From Limiplasma sp031556335 (GTDB lineage: Bacteria; Bacillota; Clostridia; Christensenellales; Aristaeellaceae), in contig JAVBTE010000145.1 in assembly GCA_031556335.1 (NCBI GenBank), positions 1 through 10,311 on the forward strand: 10,311 nt of DNA, in the 5' to 3' direction. The notes beneath the pieces were generated by a model, which did no database searches, was not told the origin of the DNA, and was given only the letters and a program-made list of their open reading frames with translations. Within the stretch, counting starts at the first letter, position 1. Each line of letters starts with the position of its first letter. Shown here piece after piece: positions 1 through 5,814 of this stretch. The position numbers were made by a program, and so were the translations under genes.

Positions 1-2529
1 GGCGTACCGGTCCAGCTCCGTGCCGTGAACCTGCCCGTCTTTGACGGAAGGGGTGCTGCCGTCGTCGGTATAGACGATATACTGGCCGTTATAGCCCGCG
101 TCCATTTGCAGGAAAAAGGCGTTGGGCACGGTGGAAAGAGAGCCGGTATAGGCAACGTCCGCCGGGCTGACCAGGCTGAGCCTGGGTTTGCCCACCACGT
201 TTTTGAACAGGTTGACGGCATTCACAATGCCCGCCCCCAGGCCGCTGCCGGAGGCGCGGACGCAGCTGGCCGTCAGCGCGTTTTTCAGGTAGGCCACGTC
301 CTTTGCGTCGGTCCAGCCGTCGCCGTTCAGGTCCCGTGTGCCCCGGGCGCTGTAATACAGCGCGGCCACGCCCGTTACCACCGGGGTGGCCATGGAGGTG
401 CCGCTTATGAAAGCGTATGCGCCACCTTTATAGGTGGAGACAATATAAGAACCGGGGGCGGCCAGGGTCGCGCCGCCGTAGTTGGAATAGGGGGCCCGCT
501 GCCCGGCGACGTCGGTGGCGGCAACGGAAATGACGCCGTCGCAGTTGGCCGGGTACAGCCGCTCTCCTCCGCCGCTGTTACCCGCCGCGGCAATGATTGG
601 AATGCCCGCGTCAATGCATTTTTTGACGGCATCGTTCAGGACGGGGTCGTAACTGGTGCCGCCTAGGCTCATGTTGATGACCCAGGGGCGGTTGGAATTG
701 CCAAGATTAGCCATTTGGGCAAGCGCGTCGTGGACGTAGGTTGTAGCCACGGCGCCACTCGCGTTCAGCACTTTATACACCCGCAAGGTGACGTTTGGCG
801 CGATGCCCGCGCCCCCCGAGTGATTGCCGACTTTGGCGGCGATGATCCCCAACACATGGGTGCCGTGGCCGTTGTCATCCGTCAGGGAGGTTGCGCCGCC
901 TAAGTTGGTCATGTCCTCCAGCTTGCCGGCCAGCTCCGTATGGGTTCCGTCCGCGCCGGAATCCACCACGCCCACCTTTACCGATGGATCGCCCTGGGTA
1001 AGGCCCCATGCGCCATAGGTACCCACCACGTCGTGCATGTATTGGTAATTGGTGGCGCTGGGGTTTTGCAAATAGGGATCGCCGCTTTTGTAGTCCGCCC
1101 AAGTGGTAAGCGTGGGAACGGACATGAGGGACATGCCCATTTTCGGGGCGGAGGAGGAACCGCCGTCGGGCTGGTTGGGTTCCAGCGGGAACAGATAGTT
1201 CGGCGTTGCGGCAATCAGCCGGGCCATTGGATCGGCGGCGGCCTGAAGGGCCTCCAGCACGGTGTGGCCTTCCAGCTGAATCACAGCCAGGCCCAGGCTG
1301 TGGCTTTTCAGGGTGGCGGCATAAGACGCGGCCACCATTTCCGCGTATTCTTTGGAATCGGTCAAAAGCAGCAGCTCGTCCGCCGCATAGGTAACGCCGG
1401 GCGTGCCTTCCAGTGTTTGCCGGAGGATGCCGTCGGTTTCCAGGGCGGCCTTGGCGGCCAGCTCCTGAGGGCTGAGAACGTAGTTTTCGGGCAGCCCTGG
1501 GAAGCCGTAGCGGGAAAGCTCGTAGGAAACAAAGGGCTCAAAGGCAAGGGGGAACAAGGGCATGCCCTGGTGAACCACAGGGCTTGCGTTTAGAAGGTAA
1601 GCGGCCAGCATCGCGGGATCGGTGAGGGGCGCAAAGGCCGCGTCCGCCGCCAGAAAGCCGGTTTGCAGGGTTTCCCCGTCCAGGGTGAAGGCCACGGAAG
1701 CCGGGATGGCAGGGTCCGCCGCCCGGGGCAGCAGGTACGCCACGCCCTCGGCCGTCAGCGTGCCCAGGGGCCTTCCGAAGGTTTCGTCAGGCCACAACAG
1801 GGTGCCGGAAGGCAAGGTGACCAGCCCTTCCGGGAAGGGAACAGGGGTTTCTTCCAAAAGCAGGGCCGGGGGCAATTCCAGCGCCGCCGGGAACAGCCGG
1901 ACGCCTTCCAAAAGGGCCAGCCCGCCGGGCCTTGCGGCATAGGCGGCGGCTTCCGTTTCGGTCAGCGGGCGCAGCCCGGAGGCGGCCACATAGCCTTGCC
2001 GGACGGTTTCTTCGTTGAGGGTGAACAGCACCAACGCGGCGGAGGCGTTTGGTTCCTGCTCGGCCCAGACGATGACTTCGGCGGAAAAAACGCCCAGGGG
2101 CTTTGTCATGTCAGGGTCTTCATACAGCGCGGTTCCGGCTTCAAGCCGCGCAAGCCCCTTTTCAAAAGGCAGGGGAGAAGGCGGCGGCACCGCTGGCGTG
2201 GCGGAAGGCGCGGGGGAATCGGTGGGGTGCCCGCTAGGAGAAGGGGAAGGAAGGGCTGCCGTGGGCGACGCCTCGGGCACGGGGGTCGGAGAAGGGGTCG
2301 GGGCCTCCGTGGGAGCCTGCGTGGGCGTGGGTTCAGGCGTGGGCGCCGGGGTGGGGGCCTCCGTGGGGGTGGGGGTGCTTTGCGCGGCGGTCTCCGTGGC
2401 GGGCGAACCCTGCAAAGCCGCGCCTTCCTCCGTGGAGCTTGCGCCGATGACCGGGCCGCATGCCAGGATCAATACAAAAAGAAAGGAAATCCATCGTTGC
2501 CGGCGATTGATTTGCTTCAAATGCTTCAC
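1..2529 (-). CDS. S8 family (subtilisin-like) serine peptidase, exported, 3' end outside window
   Basis: 843 codons are visible and open to the window edge. A GTG at 2529 directly follows an in-frame TGA, so it is the most upstream start possible; TTG at 2520 is the alternative. Domains: basic n-region and hydrophobic segment (residues 9-30, with LAC-G at 22-25, a possible lipobox); Pro/Thr/Ser-rich linker (42-121); two related modules (121-198 and 231-312); propeptide-like segment (about 385-450, ending in NYLFPLEPN); S8 catalytic domain (about 500-780). The catalytic set is complete: Asp523 (VVDSGAD), His555 (GHGTH), oxyanion Asn651 (AAGNSGG) and Ser712 (SGTSMATP), with near-subtilisin spacing. 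Residues 733-744 form a dockerin-like calcium loop. The visible C-terminus (784-843) has VYTDDGSTP, typical of chitobiase-C/FN3-like accessory domains. It probably cleaves proteins at the cell surface; its substrate is unknown. Family assignment is certain; lipid anchoring is not. Confidence 0.95.
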   Translation of the reverse strand, partial: MKHLKQINRRQRWISFLFVLILACGPVIGASSTEEGAALQGSPATETAAQSTPTPTEAPTPAPTPEPTPTQAPTEAPTPSPTPVPEASPTAALPSPSPSGHPTDSPAPSATPAVPPPSPLPFEKGLARLEAGTALYEDPDMTKPLGVFSAEVIVWAEQEPNASAALVLFTLNEETVRQGYVAASGLRPLTETEAAAYAARPGGLALLEGVRLFPAALELPPALLLEETPVPFPEGLVTLPSGTLLWPDETFGRPLGTLTAEGVAYLLPRAADPAIPASVAFTLDGETLQTGFLAADAAFAPLTDPAMLAAYLLNASPVVHQGMPLFPLAFEPFVSYELSRYGFPGLPENYVLSPQELAAKAALETDGILRQTLEGTPGVTYAADELLLLTDSKEYAEMVAASYAATLKSHSLGLAVIQLEGHTVLEALQAAADPMARLIAATPNYLFPLEPNQPDGGSSSAPKMGMSLMSVPTLTTWADYKSGDPYLQNPSATNYQYMHDVVGTYGAWGLTQGDPSVKVGVVDSGADGTHTELAGKLEDMTNLGGATSLTDDNGHGTHVLGIIAAKVGNHSGGAGIAPNVTLRVYKVLNASGAVATTYVHDALAQMANLGNSNRPWVINMSLGGTSYDPVLNDAVKKCIDAGIPIIAAAGNSGGGERLYPANCDGVISVAATDVAGQRAPYSNYGGATLAAPGSYIVSTYKGGAYAFISGTSMATPVVTGVAALYYSARGTRDLNGDGWTDAKDVAYLKNALTASCVRASGSGLGAGIVNAVNLFKNVVGKPRLSLVSPADVAYTGSLSTVPNAFFLQMDAGYNGQYIVYTDDGSTPSVKDGQVHGTELDRYA

Positions 2530-2577
2530 TCACTTTCGGGTCGCGGGAAGAGAAGGAACAGGAAAAGACCTTTCCTG

Positions 2578-2586
2578 ATTATACCA
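2578..2586 (-). promoter_or_regulatory. Extended -10 promoter of the S8 peptidase gene
   Basis: On the minus strand the sequence reads TGGTATAAT, a perfect sigma-A -10 with the TG extension. The hexamer 17 bases upstream (TTTCCT at 2606-2601) is a weak -35, which fits an extended -10 promoter. Transcription would start near 2571, giving a leader of about 42 bases. A short inverted repeat (CAGGAAA/TTTCCTG, 2559-2577) lies at the predicted start. This is inferred from sequence match alone. Confidence 0.45.
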
Positions 2587-2686
2587 AAAATGGGCCATAA
2601 AGGAAAGGACATTGTGTTTTTTGCGTCTCCGCGCCCGTTAGGACTGCATGAATTGTTTTTGGCGGGAAGCTCACAATAAAGCTGAC

Positions 2687-2716
2687 GGAATGAAGTGTGC
2701 AAACATTTCCATGAAA
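2687..2716 (+). promoter_or_regulatory. Candidate sigma-G promoter of the SASP operon
   Basis: GAATG (2688-2692) fits the sigma-F/G -35 pattern GHATR. CATGAAA (2710-2716), 17 bases later, fits the -10 pattern CATnnTA with one mismatch. A second candidate lies just upstream: TGAATT (2649-2654), a 17-base spacer and CACAATA (2672-2678). SASP genes are classically read by the forespore factor sigma-G, so such a promoter is expected here, but I cannot choose between the two by eye. Confidence 0.35.
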
Positions 2717-2729
2717 AGAATTGGCAGCG

Positions 2730-2755
2730 TATTTTGTCCGCAAGCGGTCAAAATA
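2730..2755. repeat. 26-bp dyad in the SASP operon leader
   Basis: The arms TATTTTGTCCGC and GCGGTCAAAATA are inverted copies with one T/T mismatch, separated by two A residues. The dyad lies 33 bases before the first SASP start codon and downstream of both candidate promoters, so it would be transcribed. As RNA it could form a hairpin with a CAAG loop; as DNA it could be a protein-binding site. It has no T-tract, so it is not an ordinary terminator. Confidence 0.55.
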
Positions 2756-2788
2756 GCGTTGAAACCACAACGGGAGGTGAACGATTCG

Positions 2789-3043
2789 ATGGTAAACCAA
2801 CAGTTCGGCTCTTCCAGGAGCACCACCACCAGCGTGCCGGAGGCGCGCGCGGCCTTGGACAACATGAAATATGAGATCGCCAAAGAGCTTGGCATCAATT
2901 TCAAGCAAGGCTATAATGGCGACCTCAGTGCCAAGGACAACGGCTATGTAGGCGGCTACATGGTTAAAAAGCTCATTGAGCAGGCCCAACGCCAGATGGC
3001 GGCCCAAAGCGGCAACACCCAGCGCTACGCGCAAAGAGTATGA
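2789..3043 (+). CDS. Alpha/beta-type small acid-soluble spore protein (first of tandem pair)
   Basis: 84 residues. Alpha/beta SASPs coat spore DNA in the forespore, hold it in an A-like form and protect it from UV and chemical damage. They are degraded at germination by the GPR protease. Visible signatures are the conserved N-terminal helix (VPEARAALDNMKYEIAKELG, 16-35), with the expected GPR cleavage point Glu29-Ile30 in KYEIA, and the second conserved block NGYVGGYMVKKLIEQAQ (51-67). The start at 2789 is chosen because GGGAGGTGA lies 8 bases upstream and because it matches family length. The frame stays open back to 2648, but that extension has no SASP character. The second SASP gene follows after 14 bases. 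Function is assigned by family; expression in the forespore is inferred. Confidence 0.93.
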   Translation: MVNQQFGSSRSTTTSVPEARAALDNMKYEIAKELGINFKQGYNGDLSAKDNGYVGGYMVKKLIEQAQRQMAAQSGNTQRYAQRV

Positions 3044-3057
3044 TGAGGTGACTTGAG

Positions 3058-3288
3058 ATGTATCAAAACCAGAACAGCTCCAATAATTCCAACCGCACCA
3101 TGGTGCCCGAAGCCAAGCAGGCTCTCAATAACATGAAGTTTGAAATCGCCAACGAGCTTGGCATCAACCTGAAGCAGGGCTACAACGGCGATATGCCCTC
3201 CCGCCAGGCCGGCTACATCGGCGGCTACATGGTGAAGCGCATGATCGAGCAGGCCGAGCGGGCCATGAGCGGCGGTCAGTCCAAGTAA
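3058..3288 (+). CDS. Alpha/beta-type small acid-soluble spore protein (second of tandem pair)
   Basis: 76 residues. It is a close paralogue of the preceding gene: by eye 38 of 55 residues are identical across the conserved core (VPEA to the final Met of that block). Both conserved blocks are present: KFEIANELGIN, with GPR cleavage expected at Glu29-Ile30, and AGYIGGYMVKRMIEQAE (51-67). The first 15 residues are Asn/Gln/Ser-rich and differ from the sister protein, as is usual for the flexible N-terminus of this family. A GAGGTGA ribosome binding site (3045-3051) sits just after the upstream stop codon, so the two genes are almost certainly co-transcribed and separately translated. A strong terminator follows. 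The pair looks like a local duplication. Confidence 0.93.
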   Translation: MYQNQNSSNNSNRTMVPEAKQALNNMKFEIANELGINLKQGYNGDMPSRQAGYIGGYMVKRMIEQAERAMSGGQSK

Positions 3289-3295
3289 GGCTTCA

Positions 3296-3356
3296 TCTCC
3301 CGAAGGGTTTCGCAGGGAGAGCGGCGTTTTCGCAGGTGTGAAAACGCCGCTTTTCT
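3296..3356 (+). terminator. Rho-independent terminator of the SASP operon
   Basis: A perfect 12-bp stem, AGCGGCGTTTTC (3320-3331) with GAAAACGCCGCT (3340-3351), has an 8-base loop and runs into TTTT then CTG. A weaker stem (TCTCCC 3296-3301 with GGGAGA 3315-3320, strengthened by GAA/TTC) lies immediately before it. The T-tract is on the plus-strand side only, so it terminates the SASP transcript. The minus-strand GNAT gene ends 6 bases beyond and has no obvious T-rich terminator of its own here. Confidence 0.88.
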
Positions 3357-3361
3357 GCTGT

Positions 3362-3889
3362 TCAGCGAAAGGGCAGCGGGGCCTCCGGCGGGCCCTGAAA
3401 GCTTCCCAGGGCCTTGTGCATCCATACCACGCCGTGCCATGCGCCGTGCTTGTAGCCCATGTTGGGGAAAAAGGCCACCTTGGCAAACCCAAACCGCTGG
3501 TGAAAGCGGATGCTGGCCTCGTTGCTCTCCGTAATGACCCCATAGGCGTTCAAAAACCCCTGGGCCGTCAAAAGCGATAGCAATTCTTCATACAAAAGCG
3601 CCCCCAGGCCGCCGCGACGGGGCGCGTCGGGATGCAGGTACACGGTTAGCTCCACGTCCCACAAATACGCGTCATGGGGACGGATGCGGTCGGCATGGGC
3701 AAAGCCCGCCACCGCCCCTTTTTCCTCCGCCACCAAAAAGGGGTAGGGCGAGGCGGCGATTTTGCGCTCATATTCTTCCACGGCCGGGTTTGTGGTGGTG
3801 AAGGTGAAAACGCTATGGTCCACATAGTGCTGGTAGATATCGTGGACAGCTTTTCCGTCGGACGGGACGGCGGCACGGAGCGCGGCCAT
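3362..3889 (-). CDS. GNAT family N-acetyltransferase, phosphinothricin acetyltransferase-like
   Basis: 175 residues, normal for the family. The fold markers of the PAT/Bar-like GNAT subgroup are present in order: N-terminal helix with IYQHYVDHSVFTF (18-30), FLVAEEKGAVAGFA (51-64), the acetyl-CoA motif A VYLHPDAPRRGGLGALL (83-99) with the RxxGxG pyrophosphate loop at 91-96, NEASIRFHQRFGF (123-135), and the C-terminal GYKHGAWHGVVWMHKAL (145-161). It probably transfers acetyl from acetyl-CoA to a small amine or amino-acid analogue; methionine sulfoximine/sulfone-type substrates are known in this subgroup, but the substrate here cannot be read. ATG at 3889 is preceded by AAGGAGGA at 7-base spacing. 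It lies 12 bases after the rqcH stop codon, so the two genes form an operon. Confidence 0.9.
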   Translation of the reverse strand: MAALRAAVPSDGKAVHDIYQHYVDHSVFTFTTTNPAVEEYERKIAASPYPFLVAEEKGAVAGFAHADRIRPHDAYLWDVELTVYLHPDAPRRGGLGALLYEELLSLLTAQGFLNAYGVITESNEASIRFHQRFGFAKVAFFPNMGYKHGAWHGVVWMHKALGSFQGPPEAPLPFR

Positions 3890-3901
3890 GGAAATTCCTC
3901 C

Positions 3902-5662
3902 TTACGCCTGGCGGGGCTCCAGGCTTTCCCGCTGGATCGCGGCAATGTCCTCCGGGGTCAGACCGATGAGCACGGTTTGAAAATTGGAATAGGTCACAAA
4001 CCCGGCGGGGGACCCTGCGGCTTTTTTCACGTGCTTCCGGCGGGTGCAGTCAATGGGAAGCTGGGGATGGTTGCGGCCTTTGCTGAAGTAGGCGGCCAGT
4101 TTGGCGGCCTTCAAAAGGGTCTGGTCGGGCAGCGGGCCCGCCTTGCGCACGACGACATGGGAACCGGGCATGTTTTGCGCATGCAGCCACCATTCGTCGG
4201 GTTGGGCGTGCAGGGTGAGCCGGTCGTTTTGCAAGGAGTTTTTCCCCACCAGGATTTCCGTGCCGTCCTCGGCCCGAAAACGATAGGGCTTGCCTTCTTG
4301 GGTTTTTTTCTTTTTGCGCTCGCCGGGCTCCGGGCGAAGATAGCCGTTTTCCACCAGCAGGGCCCGGATTTCCGCCAGGTCTGTGGAGGTTTGGCACTTT
4401 TCCAGGTCGTCCAGCGTTCCTTCCAAAAGCAGCAGTTCCTGGTCCGCCTTTTGAAGCTGCTGGGCGGCGTGCTGGGCGGCCACCCTGGCCTTGCGGTACT
4501 TTTTATAATACCGCTGGGCGTTTTGGGCGGGGGTCAGCTGGGTGTCCAGGGGAATGCGCACCTGGGCCATGTCAGGGTCATAGTAATTGGGCAGGGACAC
4601 GGATGCCTGGCCTTTTTCCAGCAGATGCAGGCTGGCGGTCAAAAGCTCCCCAAAGACGCGGCTTTCCTCGGCGGTTTCGCTATCCGAAAGGGTCTCCACC
4701 AGAATTTTTTTCTTTTTTTCCAATCGGTCGATGGCGGTTTGAATATGCTTTGTGAGGCCCGCGCCCCGTTGCTGCATCCGCATCCGCAGGTCCCGCCCCA
4801 GGTAAAAGGCGTCCATGGCGGCGGAGAGGCTTTGTTGCGGCTCCTGGCGGGCGGGGTCGAAGGTAAGGTAGGGGAAGGGAAAAAAGTCCAGGGCCATGCC
4901 CAGATCATCGGAGAGCACCACGGGGGAAAGCCGCCCCGGCAGTTCTTTGTAAAACCGGCACAGGGAGGAAGCCGCCACCGTCCAGTTCAGTTCGCCGGCA
5001 GGGGCCGAGGGGTCTAGCCCCAGCTGGGCGCATACCTCTTTGGCGCAAATGCCCGCCAGGCCCGCCACGTTTTCCATCAGGGCCTTGTGAAGGGGCAGGG
5101 AAAGGGCCTGAAACCGTGCCGCTACCGCATCCGGCGTAAGAAGGCCGGGGGAAAGCTTGTCCTGGGCGGGGGGAAGATGATAGGGCTGGCCGGGCAAAAC
5201 CGTGCGCACCCGGCTCATTTCGCTGTTCACATGGCGGACGCTGTCGATGATGACGCCCTCCGGCCCCACCAGGGTCAGGTTGCTGTGACGGCCCATAATT
5301 TCCAGATACAGGCTTTTTTCCACCGGGTCGCCCATGTCGTCCAGGCCCTCAAAAACAAGGCGCAGCACCCGGTCCCCCCCAAGCTGCTCCACCGAAAGCA
5401 TCCGGGAACCCGAAAGGTGCTTGCGCATGAGCATGCAAAACATGGGGGGCTCGGCGGGGTTTTCATAGGCCTGCCGGGTCAGCTGGGCCCGGGCCTGGTT
5501 GCAGTTGGCGCTTAGCAGCAGTTTGTGGTTGTCCCCCTGGCTGCGGATGGTCAAAAGCAGGGCGTCCCGTTCGGGCTGGTTCACCTTGTCCACCCGCCCG
5601 CCCGCAAGCGTGGCCCGCAATTCCGCTTCCATAAAAAACAGGGTAAAGCCGTCCATCGGCAT
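3902..5662 (-). CDS. rqcH: RqcH (NFACT family) ribosome quality-control factor
   Basis: 586 residues, close to the Bacillus protein (formerly called FbpA). RqcH binds stalled 50S subunits carrying peptidyl-tRNA and recruits tRNA-Ala to add C-terminal alanine tails that mark the nascent chain for degradation. Domains: NFACT-N (from MPMDGFTLFF, with YENPAEPPMFCMLMRKHL at 66-83, the essential Asp97-Arg98 pair, and EIMGRHSN at 121-128); helical/coiled-coil middle (about 285-440, with YYKKYRKARVAAQ at 385-397); and the RNA-binding NFACT-R (about 459-568, with VGKNSLQNDRLTL, DEWWLHAQNMPGSHVVVR and AAYFSKGR). I chose the second of three clustered ATGs, which has GGAGG 9 bases upstream; it also puts the Asp-Arg pair at 97-98. 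The frame is open to 5695, but the extra residues are not family-like. GNAT is downstream; gerM is divergent. Confidence 0.95.
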   Translation of the reverse strand: MPMDGFTLFFMEAELRATLAGGRVDKVNQPERDALLLTIRSQGDNHKLLLSANCNQARAQLTRQAYENPAEPPMFCMLMRKHLSGSRMLSVEQLGGDRVLRLVFEGLDDMGDPVEKSLYLEIMGRHSNLTLVGPEGVIIDSVRHVNSEMSRVRTVLPGQPYHLPPAQDKLSPGLLTPDAVAARFQALSLPLHKALMENVAGLAGICAKEVCAQLGLDPSAPAGELNWTVAASSLCRFYKELPGRLSPVVLSDDLGMALDFFPFPYLTFDPARQEPQQSLSAAMDAFYLGRDLRMRMQQRGAGLTKHIQTAIDRLEKKKKILVETLSDSETAEESRVFGELLTASLHLLEKGQASVSLPNYYDPDMAQVRIPLDTQLTPAQNAQRYYKKYRKARVAAQHAAQQLQKADQELLLLEGTLDDLEKCQTSTDLAEIRALLVENGYLRPEPGERKKKKTQEGKPYRFRAEDGTEILVGKNSLQNDRLTLHAQPDEWWLHAQNMPGSHVVVRKAGPLPDQTLLKAAKLAAYFSKGRNHPQLPIDCTRRKHVKKAAGSPAGFVTYSNFQTVLIGLTPEDIAAIQRESLEPRQA

Positions 5663-5669
5663 GGGCATT

Positions 5670-5677
5670 CTCCTCCC
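5670..5677 (-). promoter_or_regulatory. Ribosome binding site that decides the rqcH start
   Basis: On the minus strand GGGAGGAG is followed by A, then ATG CCC ATG CCG ATG. The first ATG (5668) is only 3 bases from the GGAGG core, the third (5656) 15 bases. The second (5662) has the usual 9-base spacing. Confidence 0.75.
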
Positions 5678-5708
5678 GGCGGCCTTCATTCGCAAGGCTT
5701 CCGGCTAG

Positions 5709-5737
5709 ATGATAGCACAAAAGCATGCGCCCTGCAA
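5709..5737 (-). promoter_or_regulatory. Probable sigma-A promoter of rqcH
   Basis: On the minus strand TTGCAG (5737-5732) is separated by 17 bases from TATCAT (5714-5709), which carries the TGn extension. The -35 is weak (3 of 6), so the extended -10 would do most of the work. Transcription would start around 5702, about 40 bases before the chosen ATG. Confidence 0.45.
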
Positions 5738-5753
5738 TTGTGGCGGCGGGTAG

Positions 5754-5782
5754 GCATGCTTCCGGAAGAGGGGACATACACT
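5754..5782 (+). promoter_or_regulatory. Probable sigma-E (mother-cell) promoter of gerM
   Basis: CATACACT (5775-5782) is a full match to the sigma-E -10 pattern CATACAnT. GCATGCT (5754-5760) agrees with 5 of 7 positions of the -35 pattern KMATATT, and the 14-base spacing is correct. The start site would be near 5788, 27 bases before the gerM ATG. Bacillus subtilis gerM is known to be expressed in the mother cell, which fits. Confidence 0.6.
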
Positions 5783-5814
5783 TCCCTAGCAATCAGTTGC
5801 GAGGAGTGGAAACC

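Noticed and set aside
298..333. Cellulosomal dockerin domain
   Set aside because: Only one calcium loop is present and it lies inside the catalytic domain; a dockerin needs two repeats, usually at a terminus.
2200..2405. Repetitive CCC-ACG/ACC-CCG tract as a DNA repeat array or CRISPR
   Set aside because: There are no regular repeat units or spacers; it encodes the degenerate Pro/Thr linker of the peptidase in frame.
25..2679. Plus-strand open frames opposite the S8 peptidase, including an Arg/Gly-rich one
   Set aside because: They are the reverse of the peptidase. The Arg/Gly-rich stretch is the complement of the Pro/Thr linker codons.
2648..2788. N-terminal extension of the first SASP by 47 residues
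   Set aside because: The extension has no SASP similarity, covers the leader dyad and likely promoters, and the ATG at 2789 has a strong ribosome binding site and gives normal family length.
3674..5017. Long open frame on the plus strand opposite rqcH
   Set aside because: It is antisense to a certain RqcH frame, has no recognisable domain, is low-complexity Gly/Gln/His/Val-rich as expected from the reverse of GC-rich coding DNA, and lacks a good ribosome binding site.
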